DNA from: Thainema sp966674685
Lineage (GTDB): Bacteria; Cyanobacteriota; Cyanobacteriia; Phormidesmidales; Phormidesmidaceae
NCBI GenBank assembly: GCA_966674685.1
Contig: CBKWJC010000022.1
Location: forward strand, 10,262 to 74,261
Direction: 5' to 3'
Length of the DNA: 64,000 nucleotides
A program made the position numbers and the translations under genes. Within the stretch, counting starts at the first letter, position 1. Each line of letters begins with the position of its first letter. Positions 35,747 to 42,639 of this stretch are shown here, in pieces. The notes beneath the pieces are model-generated. The model was not told where the DNA came from. It searched no databases and saw only the letters and a list, made by a program, of their open reading frames with translations.

Positions 35747-35989
35747 CTACGCTGACTCAGAAATGATTTTGGCGTTTAGCAATGTAAAAATTCGGTCTAA
35801 CTCCAAGATTCCAGTCAGCTCGACCTCTTCATCAGAGGTTAAACCCGCTTCCCGCTGCTTTTCATTCAAGCCTTCTAATCTAGCTTGCAAAGGCTCACTA
35901 AACTTGAATAAATAAAGCCCTCTAACAGTCTGCATTTGAATGCCTGCATCAATAAACGACGATGGCTGAATCATCAATTGTGCATCCAT
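35747..35989 (-). CDS. small antitoxin-sized hypothetical protein
   Basis: This 80-residue protein contains FSEPLQARLEGLNEKQREAG followed by LTSDEEVELTGILELDRIFT, a helical pattern common to small cyanobacterial proteins that often sit beside toxin or nuclease genes. I placed the start at the ATG at 35989, preceded by AAGGGAGATAAGGG; the frame is open to 36106. It lies between the Argonaute operon and xisH, on the same strand as the operon and upstream of it. A role as regulator or antitoxin is only a guess from size and location. Confidence 0.65.
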   Translation of the reverse strand: MDAQLMIQPSSFIDAGIQMQTVRGLYLFKFSEPLQARLEGLNEKQREAGLTSDEEVELTGILELDRIFTLLNAKIISESA

Positions 35990-36186
35990 TGCCCTTATCT
36001 CCCTTGCTGTTTTCATGAAGACCATTACTTCAACTATGGCATGGACATCATGAACTGCTGCTGAAAAAGCACGCAAGCATCGAGAATCCAATCCGGTTTG
36101 CTTCAACCGCTCAAAAGGCGATGAAAACCTACTATGGTTTAGTTACTGTCTGTCAAATCTCCGATACTGCAATTGCTTGAATTGTT

Positions 36187-36612
36187 ATGCCCTCTAGAGA
36201 TGCCATTCATGATCCGGTAAAAGCTGCCCTGCAACAAGATGGATGGACAATCACCGATGATCCCTATGTGATCTCCTACGGAGAGCGATTTTTGTTTGTA
36301 GACTTGGGTATAGCTGGACGGTTTATTGGAGCTGAGCGCGACAACTACCGAATTGCCATTGAGATCAAGGAACTGCGAGGCAAATCACCCATTGCCGAAC
36401 TGGAACAAGCTATTGGCCAATATATGCTCTATCGGCTTCTCCTAGCACAGGTTGATCCAGAACGGGGTCTCTATTTAGCAGTCAGTGCCCAGGTCTATGA
36501 CGAGCTATTTCGAGAACCAATCGGGGAACTGGTAATTCGAGATTTGCCGCTCAATCTGTTAGTTGTGGATGTTGAGACTGTTGAGGTGAAACAATGGATA
36601 CCGCCACTTTGA
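36187..36612 (+). CDS. xisH: XisH-family protein
   Basis: This 141-residue XisH protein has the family start MPSRDAIHDPVKAALQQDGW and the PD-(D/E)XK-like core FVDLGIAG...AIEIKELRGKS (Asp and ExK present). XisH was named for helping excise the Anabaena fdxN element with XisF and XisI, but most copies, like this one, are not beside an excised element or recombinase. It overlaps xisI by 19 bases. It is near the Argonaute genes, which suggests an accessory/defence neighbourhood, as inference. Confidence 0.93.
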   Translation: MPSRDAIHDPVKAALQQDGWTITDDPYVISYGERFLFVDLGIAGRFIGAERDNYRIAIEIKELRGKSPIAELEQAIGQYMLYRLLLAQVDPERGLYLAVSAQVYDELFREPIGELVIRDLPLNLLVVDVETVEVKQWIPPL

Positions 36613-36914
36613 GAGACACAGTCAAACAAGTGCTCAGCGAGTATGCCCGCTTAACGCCATCCCACGGGCAAATTCGACTCGATACCGTTTTCGACGACAC
36701 TCAGGATCGCTATGCCCTGATGCAGACAGGCTGGAGCCAGGGACGAAGGGTGCGGGGCAACCTGATCTATATAACCCTGCAAAATGACCGGATTTACCTG
36801 GAATATGACGGTATGGAGCAGGGCATTACCCAAGACTTAATTGATCGAGGCGTTCCCTCTGAGCAGATCGTTCTAGCCTTCCTGCCAGAAGCCCCCCTCG
36901 CTCTGGCCGTATAA
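36594..36914 (+). CDS. xisI: XisI-family protein
   Basis: This 106-residue XisI protein carries family hallmarks: YALMQTGWSQGRRVRGNLIY, ITLQNDRIYLEYDGMEQGIT and DLIDRGVPSEQIVLAFLP. It is translated from within the 3' end of xisH (19-base overlap), the arrangement seen across cyanobacteria. The pair resembles a toxin-antitoxin-like unit in organisation; the molecular function is not established. Confidence 0.93.
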   Translation: MDTATLRDTVKQVLSEYARLTPSHGQIRLDTVFDDTQDRYALMQTGWSQGRRVRGNLIYITLQNDRIYLEYDGMEQGITQDLIDRGVPSEQIVLAFLPEAPLALAV

Positions 36915-36968
36915 ACTCCGTAGGTTGAGGTCGCGCTTTGCTAATGCTGTTAGCGAAATATTGTGTTG

Positions 36969-37062
36969 CAACCTTTTCCCTCTCCCAAGACTGAAAGAGG
37001 CACTTTGAAGATTTGGCTCCCCTGCTCCCAATTTGGGAGTAGGGGTTGGGGGAAGAGGGCAA
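36969..37062. repeat. CCCTCTCCC-type inverted repeat
   Basis: An inverted repeat starts at TTCCCTCTCCC and ends at GGGGGAAGAGGGC, with an inner stem TGCTCCCAA/TTGGGAGTA. Related CCCTCTCC...GGAGAGGG elements lie at 38866-38950 and 42270-42310. It separates xisI from the TPR gene. Confidence 0.7.
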
Positions 37063-37119
37063 AACTCGAAACGTCAGGAGTTCGCCAACAGGATTCGTGT
37101 TGCTTAACCAACTTATGAT

Positions 37120-38871
37120 CTATGGCAACGGCGTCATCATTAACTGCTGTTGCTGCTCTTGCTCCATCTGCTGCTGTTCCATCTGCAACTGCTGCTGAAT
37201 CTGCGTTACCGCTTCCACCGTCTCCAATGCCGTCGCTTGCTCTGGATTAATCGCCAATGCCGCTTGCAGTGCCGCTAGCGCCTCGTCATACCGCTCAAGC
37301 TGCGCCAGCACCACCCCTTTCCCCGTCAGCGCCTCCGCATTCGTCGGGTCAATTTCCAGCGCCCGATCATAGGCAAGCAGCGCATCCGCATACTGCTTCA
37401 GCGACAGCAGTGCCGCCCCCCGGTTAAACCAGCCCTGAGCCGACTCCGGATCGAGCGCAATCGCCTGATCCGCCGAAGTCAGCGCCTCATCAAATTGCCC
37501 CAGCAGCCACAGCACCACGCTGCGGTTGGCCCAGGTTTGCGCCCGATTCGGGTCAACCCTCAGCGACTCGTCATAGGCATCCAGGGCCGCCTCATACTGC
37601 AAAATCGTCCGATAAATCACGCCGCGATTAAACCAGGCCAGCGCTAGTTCTGGATTCAGCTCCAGCGCCTGTTCTGTATCTTGCAGCGCCTCATCATAGC
37701 GTTCCAGATACCAGTAAATCACCGCCCGATGATTGTAGGCTTCCGCAAAATCCGGCTTGATCCCCACTGCCCGATTAATCGCCGCCAGCGCCTCCTCATA
37801 CTGAGCCAACCCCGTCAGCGCAATGCTGCGCTCATTCCAGGCATTAGCCTGATCGTTCACCTTCCACTGAATATCGCCCTGAACCGCTGCCACGCAGGCC
37901 GCCAGAGCAGGTTCATACTGCTTCAGCCGATTCAGCAGCGTACACTGACCCAGCAGCGCCAGCGAATAGTCCGGCTTAATTTCCACCGCCCGATTGTAGG
38001 AGGTCAGCGCCTCCTGATTGCGGCGCAGTTTCTCCAACACCTGCCCCTGCGACGCCCAGGTCAGCGCATTATTCGGATCAATACTAATCGCCTGGTCATA
38101 GGCCGCGATCGCAGCATCATATTTTTCCGCTGCCGTCAGCGCCCGTCCCTGATGCGTCCAGGCAATCGCCGCCGTTTCGTTGCCCCAGTTGCCGTTGCCA
38201 TCCAGCGCCGCCTGACAACTTGAGATCGCACCTGGATAATCCTGTAATTCCACCAGCGTGGCACAGCGATAGGCCAGCGTCAGCGAATCCTCCGGCTCCA
38301 GCAGCAGCGTCCGGTCGTAGGCAATCAGCGCCTGCTCATACTGCCCCGCCTGGGCCAAAATCACGCCCCGATTAAACCAGGCCAGTACGGGCGAACGCCC
38401 GCCCCAGTTGCCATTCACCCGCAGCGCGTCGTTACAGGAATCCAGCGCCGTCTCATTATTATCCAACGCCGCAAATGCCACACAGCGATAGGTAATCGCC
38501 AGTGAATTCTCCGGGTCAAACTCCAGCGCTCGGTCAGCAGATGCGATCGCATCTGGAAACGCCTGCATCTTCAGCAAAATGCCGCTCCGCTCCGCCCACA
38601 CATTCGACTCCTCCGGCTCAATCACCAACGCTTGCTCACAGGCTTTCAGCGCATCCTCAAACAAATCCGCATCCGCCGACAACCGACAGAGATCAAACCA
38701 ATAATCAAAATCCTCCAGATTCTCAAACGTCTCTTGGGCAGACGTCGGCGTCGCCAGCGTGATAGTGGTGGCAAGTGCGATCGCAGCAGGCAGCAGTCGC
38801 GATCGGAATTTGGCAAGTGCGATCGCGGATTCGACCCACCGTAAAAAACTTGAAGAACCTGTGGCCCTCAT
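37120..38871 (-). CDS. secreted tetratricopeptide-repeat protein
   Basis: This 583-residue protein has a signal peptide (about residues 20-46, ending TLATPTSAQE) followed by roughly 14 TPR units covering almost the whole protein (for example AWFNRGVILAQAGQYEQALI and ALEIDPTNAEALTGKGVVLA), and a Gln-rich C-terminal tail. TPRs mediate protein-protein contacts, and the location would be periplasmic. The frame is open to 38967, but its first 32 codons are a translated intergenic CCCTCTCC repeat, so I used the ATG at 38871, itself still within the repeat edge. It is divergent from the pentapeptide-repeat gene 219 bases away. Confidence 0.87.
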   Translation of the reverse strand: MRATGSSSFLRWVESAIALAKFRSRLLPAAIALATTITLATPTSAQETFENLEDFDYWFDLCRLSADADLFEDALKACEQALVIEPEESNVWAERSGILLKMQAFPDAIASADRALEFDPENSLAITYRCVAFAALDNNETALDSCNDALRVNGNWGGRSPVLAWFNRGVILAQAGQYEQALIAYDRTLLLEPEDSLTLAYRCATLVELQDYPGAISSCQAALDGNGNWGNETAAIAWTHQGRALTAAEKYDAAIAAYDQAISIDPNNALTWASQGQVLEKLRRNQEALTSYNRAVEIKPDYSLALLGQCTLLNRLKQYEPALAACVAAVQGDIQWKVNDQANAWNERSIALTGLAQYEEALAAINRAVGIKPDFAEAYNHRAVIYWYLERYDEALQDTEQALELNPELALAWFNRGVIYRTILQYEAALDAYDESLRVDPNRAQTWANRSVVLWLLGQFDEALTSADQAIALDPESAQGWFNRGAALLSLKQYADALLAYDRALEIDPTNAEALTGKGVVLAQLERYDEALAALQAALAINPEQATALETVEAVTQIQQQLQMEQQQMEQEQQQQLMMTPLP

Positions 38872-38950
38872 CCCCAACCCTTCTCCCACAGGAGAAGGAA
38901 GTCTCCTCAAAGTCCCTCTCCTGCGGGAGAGGGATTTAGGGTGAGGGCCA
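38866..38950. repeat. CCCTCTCC/GGAGAGGG inverted repeat
   Basis: An inverted repeat between GGCCCTCATCCCCAACCC and GGATTTAGGGTGAGGGCC, with an inner palindrome CTCCTGCGGGAGAGGG, overlaps the 5' end of the TPR gene and creates a spurious N-terminal extension of its reading frame. Confidence 0.8.
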
Positions 38951-39090
38951 CACGCGCCAAATCGCATAACAAGGATCTCTTCAGCTTCAAAATCGTATCA
39001 AAATCTAGCAAATTCAATAATTTGCCTAACGTAGACTCTATCCTAAGCAATAAGGGGTTTTCAGGATTCAGCAAGCAAAATTGACACAAC

Positions 39091-40455
39091 ATGATCATGC
39101 GTAACGTATTCAGCCTCGCGCCTTGCGTCAAACCCTCAAACCGGAATTGTGTTACCACGATACAGCGACACAATCCTTGTCTGAGCTTGCCAGTTGCGAT
39201 CGCACTCACCAGCAGTTTTCTTATTCTCGCTAACCAGCCCACTTGGGCCGCCAACCGCCGCGATGTAGCTCAGCTCCTCGCCACCCGCCAGTGCTCCAAC
39301 TGCAATCTGCGCGAAGCCCAACTGCGAGGAGCCTATCTACGTCAGGCCAATCTGCGACGTGCTGACCTGCGCGATGCCGATTTGAACGGAGCCGATTTGC
39401 AGGGTGCGTACCTGCGCGAAGCCGATCTGCGCGGAGCCGACCTCCGCAACGCTAATCTAGAAAACGCCAACCTAGATGGCGCACAGCTCGAAGGCGCACT
39501 CCTGGCCAACACCATCATCGACGATCGCACGTTACTGGCCGATCGCTGGGAAACCGTGCGCGACATCGTCACCAACGGCGCACAGGGCCGCGATTTGCAG
39601 GAAGCCGACCTGGCCGGAGCCAACCTAGATGGAGCCGACTTACGAGGAGCCAATCTAACAGGCGCAAACCTAGAAGCTGCCACGTTTGAAGGCGCGTACC
39701 TAGCTGGCAGCAACCTGAACGAAACCAATCTGGAAGAGTCCGATTTCTTCATTGCCGACCTCCGCAGCACCAGCATCAGCCAGTCCAACCTCGCCGACGC
39801 CAGCTTCCGAGCCGCTGATTTACGGAATAGTGACTTAACCGAGGCCAACCTGGACACCGCCGATTTTCAGCTCGCCTATCTCGATAGCGTCAGCCTGCTC
39901 GGAGCCAATCTGGAAGACGCTGACTTCACCGGAGCCTATCTGACCAACGCCAACCTGAGTAGCGCCATCCTGGAAGACACCATCTTTTTCATTGCCGATG
40001 TCCGCAATGCTAATCTCAGCGACGCCATCCTCGAAGGTGCTGAGCTACGTGGCGCAGACTTCAGCGGCACCACCCTCTCCGCTGCCAACTTGCAGAACAC
40101 TGATCCAGAAGGCATTCGTCTCCGCGATGCCGACCTTGAAGGCTCTGATCTCAGCGACCTCAATCTGAGCGGAGCCGACCTCAGCGGCAACAACCTGCGG
40201 GGCGCAAACTTGTCTGATACCAACTTGACCGGGGCCAATCTCAGCAACGCTGATTTGACGGGTGCCAACCTGAGTAGCACCAATTTAGAAGGAGCCAACC
40301 TAGAAGGAGCCAACCTGACCAACGTTAATCTTGAGGCTGCCGATTTAACCGAAGCCAACTTACTGGGTACTACCCTACAGGGTGTCCGCTACGACGCTTC
40401 AACCAACCTCTGCGACACCGTTCTACCCGACGGCAGCCAACATAGCTGTCCTTAG
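39091..40455 (+). CDS. secreted pentapeptide-repeat protein
   Basis: This 454-residue protein has a signal peptide (about residues 30-53, ending ANQPTWAANR), then nearly continuous pentapeptide repeats A(D/N)LxX, giving a right-handed beta-helix of about 75 coils. A short break near residues 150-165 (TIIDDRTLLADRWETV) separates two blocks. The C-terminus has a Cys pair (NLCDTVLPDGSQHSCP). The function of periplasmic pentapeptide proteins is unknown. The start could be either ATG at 39091 or 39097. It is followed by a strong terminator. Confidence 0.92.
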   Translation: MIMRNVFSLAPCVKPSNRNCVTTIQRHNPCLSLPVAIALTSSFLILANQPTWAANRRDVAQLLATRQCSNCNLREAQLRGAYLRQANLRRADLRDADLNGADLQGAYLREADLRGADLRNANLENANLDGAQLEGALLANTIIDDRTLLADRWETVRDIVTNGAQGRDLQEADLAGANLDGADLRGANLTGANLEAATFEGAYLAGSNLNETNLEESDFFIADLRSTSISQSNLADASFRAADLRNSDLTEANLDTADFQLAYLDSVSLLGANLEDADFTGAYLTNANLSSAILEDTIFFIADVRNANLSDAILEGAELRGADFSGTTLSAANLQNTDPEGIRLRDADLEGSDLSDLNLSGADLSGNNLRGANLSDTNLTGANLSNADLTGANLSSTNLEGANLEGANLTNVNLEAADLTEANLLGTTLQGVRYDASTNLCDTVLPDGSQHSCP

Positions 40456-40457
40456 CC

Positions 40458-40500
40458 CAAAGCAAAAAGCGGGGTGCTGAGCACCCCGCTTTTTGCTTTG
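40458..40500. terminator. strong bidirectional terminator
   Basis: A perfect inverted repeat has arms CAAAGCAAAAAGCGGGGTGC and complement, with an A-run before and a T-run after. It serves both the pentapeptide gene (plus) and the ExoD-like gene (minus), which converge here. Confidence 0.92.
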
Positions 40501-40509
40501 AGTTATTGA

Positions 40510-41166
40510 CTATATCAATTCTCTGAGCTGTTCAACTGCAGCCATTCCGCCCCAGAAGAAGGCAATGTGAACCGCAACAGATAAAGTCAGCGCAACGACT
40601 CCCAGCGTCAACCCACCAATACTGATAAATCCGTCATCATCCAGCAGACCAAACCCCATGACGAAAATGCTGAAGGCTGGAGCCGTGTTGGTCAGCGGCA
40701 AGGGGCTAATCATGGAAATCGAGAGAATTGCGATCGCAATTCCTAAAACAAGCTGACCTGTGCGGCCCTTACAGATGGCACTCAGGCGCGGACGCGAAAT
40801 CATTTCAATTCGCTGTAGCCAGGGAACTCCAGCCTTGATAACCTTTTGAATTTGAGTGAGTTCAAAACTGCGATCGCGCCACTTTTCAGGTAGCCAGGGT
40901 CGCTCTCGTCCCATCGCAAGCTGAACCGCTAACACCAGCATGACAACCCCAAACGGAATCGAATAACCCGGTGCTGGAATTGGCAAAGCAGACGGCAGCG
41001 ACAAACAGACAAACAGAAAACCAAACGTGCGTTCTCCTGCTAAATCTAAAATGTCGCGGAGGCGAACGCGCGGCTCCGATTTCTCCATCGCGGATTCATT
41101 TGTAACCGGACGAACCGGGGCCACCTCAAAAAAATACTGCTGAAGTTCCGCAGAAAGCCTAGCCAT
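40510..41166 (-). CDS. ExoD-family membrane protein
   Basis: This 218-residue inner-membrane protein of the ExoD family is linked in rhizobia to exopolysaccharide production and alkali tolerance. Visible are SEPRVRLRDILDLAGERTFG, FVCLSLPSALPIPAPGYSIP and four or five hydrophobic segments ending in ALTLSVAVHIAFFWGG. I used the ATG at 41166 (MARLSAELQQ); the frame is open to 41319, but the extension runs into a palindromic repeat (family 2) and is not expected to be translated. DedA follows upstream on the same strand. Confidence 0.88.
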   Translation of the reverse strand: MARLSAELQQYFFEVAPVRPVTNESAMEKSEPRVRLRDILDLAGERTFGFLFVCLSLPSALPIPAPGYSIPFGVVMLVLAVQLAMGRERPWLPEKWRDRSFELTQIQKVIKAGVPWLQRIEMISRPRLSAICKGRTGQLVLGIAIAILSISMISPLPLTNTAPAFSIFVMGFGLLDDDGFISIGGLTLGVVALTLSVAVHIAFFWGGMAAVEQLRELI

Positions 41167-41279
41167 AAATTGCCAACTTTGAATGGTACGAAATGTTAAT
41201 TCGCTCCACTTTATCAGGTTTCCCTCTGGAGCCGTGAGTGAAATCACGGGATCTTTATCGCAAATTTGCATAGCCTTAT

Positions 41280-41372
41280 ATCGCGTACCGAAACCCAAAG
41301 GGAGATTGTGTCGCTGCATCGCAGCGACACAATCTCCCTTTGGGTTTGGAATAAGCTAGGTGTAGGTATGAG
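41280..41372. repeat. palindromic repeat, family 2 (copy between exoD and dedA)
   Basis: A perfect stem AAACCCAAAGGGAGATTGTG and its complement has apex GTCGCTGCATCGCAGCGAC and right end TAGGTATGAG, shared with the copies at 45585 and 1586. It causes the spurious 5' extension of the exoD frame. Confidence 0.8.
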
Positions 41373-41380
41373 CCGCTAAA

Positions 41381-41980
41381 CTATTCTCGGTTGCGGCGTC
41401 GAATCACCCAAATTACTGCCCAGATGATTAAGCTGACAAGCACAATTTTGGAAATTGGCCCCAGATATTCTTCAACTCGTGTGTAGTTTTCGCCCAGAAG
41501 GTAGCCCAGATAGGTCAGTAGCACTGTCCACAGCAGCGTACCAATGGTTGAGTAAATGAAAAACGGCAGAAAAGGCATATTATAGGTGCCCGCCGGGATT
41601 GAGATCAGTGTACGAACGCCTGGAACTAGCCGACAGAGCAACACGGTTCGACCACCATACTGATCAAACCAGCCCTTCGCTCGATCCATATCTCGCACAG
41701 ACAACCCGGCCCACTTGCCATATTTTTCTGTCAAGTAGCGCAGGCGCTTACCGCCCAGCCACATTCCAGCTACATACCACAGCACCGCGCCAAGCAGCGT
41801 ACCCACAACACCCGCAGTGACAGCCGGAACGGCCTGCATTTCTCCTTGCGCGATCGCAAATCCAGCCAGCGGCATAATCAGCTCTGATGGAATAGGTGGA
41901 AACAGGTTTTCCAAAAACATCAAAAAGCCAATGCCAAAGTAACCCAACGTCGTGATAATTTCTGTGACCCAATCTGCCAT
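41381..41980 (-). CDS. DedA-family membrane protein
   Basis: This 199-residue DedA/SNARE-associated family protein has LFPPIPSELIMPLAGFAIAQ, the conserved Arg motif GGRTVLLCRLVPGVRTLISIPAG near the middle, and four hydrophobic segments. The family is now linked to lipid scrambling or undecaprenyl-phosphate recycling in bacteria. The ATG is at 41980. It probably forms a loose unit with the ExoD-like gene, although a repeat element lies between them. Confidence 0.92.
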   Translation of the reverse strand: MADWVTEIITTLGYFGIGFLMFLENLFPPIPSELIMPLAGFAIAQGEMQAVPAVTAGVVGTLLGAVLWYVAGMWLGGKRLRYLTEKYGKWAGLSVRDMDRAKGWFDQYGGRTVLLCRLVPGVRTLISIPAGTYNMPFLPFFIYSTIGTLLWTVLLTYLGYLLGENYTRVEEYLGPISKIVLVSLIIWAVIWVIRRRNRE

Positions 41981-42035
41981 ATGTATTGCTTTACTCTGCT
42001 GAGAATGTTGGATTTATTACGAGTCAGTAGGTTGG

Positions 42036-42135
42036 CTCACATCTTGCACCCTGCACTTTGAGAATTTGCAGTGGTTAGTCTGCCGCTGCATCGCGGCGAC
42101 AAACTCATCCTGCTGGGTTTTGATGCAAGATGTGA
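42036..42135. repeat. palindromic repeat, family 2
   Basis: The left end is CTCACATCTTGCACC, the right end is ATGCAAGATGTGA, and the centre is TGCCGCTGCATCGCGGCGA. Its arms match the ends at 1586-1679 and 45585-45686, with an imperfect inner stem. Confidence 0.75.
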
Positions 42136-42234
42136 TTGGCATCAAGAAATGCATCTAAACCATCGAGAGAACGTCCCGGAGAGCATTCCCCCAGTTGTTG
42201 AGTTATGCATTTATTGACATGCAGCTACTTACAA

Positions 42235-42394
42235 CATTTTTCAACCTCGTGAGGTATGTCTAGTACTTTCAAAGTCCCTCTCTCAGTGTTGGGAGAGGGA
42301 TTGAGGGAGAGGGCAAAACCGCATATTTGCACATTCGGGATGCTCCCCGTCCGTACTCAAACAGCGTAGAAAACCAGCGTGGAAAACGCTGTAT
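42235..42394. repeat. mosaic repeat modules (second copy)
   Basis: The TTTTTCAACCTCGTGAGGTA motif (42235 onwards), a CCCTCTCTC...GAGAGGG inverted repeat (42270-42310) and the CCAGCGTGGAAAACGCTGTA motif (42374-42393) precede a family 1 hairpin, paralleling the arrangement at 18013-18266. Confidence 0.75.
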
Positions 42395-42494
42395 ATAAAT
42401 CTGGTTGAAAACCCATCATTTATTTTTTGTGAACCGTTCGCGGAGCAAGCGTTTCACAAAAATAGACTGGGTTCTTGTACACAGATTTAATATT
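42393..42494. repeat. family 1 palindromic repeat, copy C (forward)
   Basis: The left arm TATAAATCTGGTTGAAAACC leads to CCATCATTTATTTTTTGTG; the apex (GAACCGTTCGCGGAGCAAGC) is decayed relative to other copies; the right arm ends ACAGATTTAATATTA. Confidence 0.8.
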
Positions 42495-42639
42495 AGGCGG
42501 TACATCTCTATGCCTCAAGATAATTGCCAATCATCGTTTCGGTATCTAGAGAAGGACATTCATTAAAACAGAACTGTATCAATCTTTCGATACAGTCCTT
42601 TGATATAGCTTTCCATAGAGCATCGCGATCTGGCCTGCA

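Larger units (their letters stand above)
41981..42639. other. repeat-rich intergenic region
   Basis: This 659-base stretch contains, in order, a family 2 repeat (42036-42135), the mosaic TTTTTCAACC / CCCTCTCC / CCAGCGTGG modules (42235-42394) and a family 1 hairpin (42393-42494). No gene is supported. The last 140 bases lead to the end of the histidine kinase gene. Confidence 0.7.

Noticed and set aside
39342..40358. Two long antisense frames over the pentapeptide-repeat gene
   Set aside because: The repeated A(D/N)LxX codons produce periodic Ser/Arg/Leu frames on the other strand; this is a known artefact.
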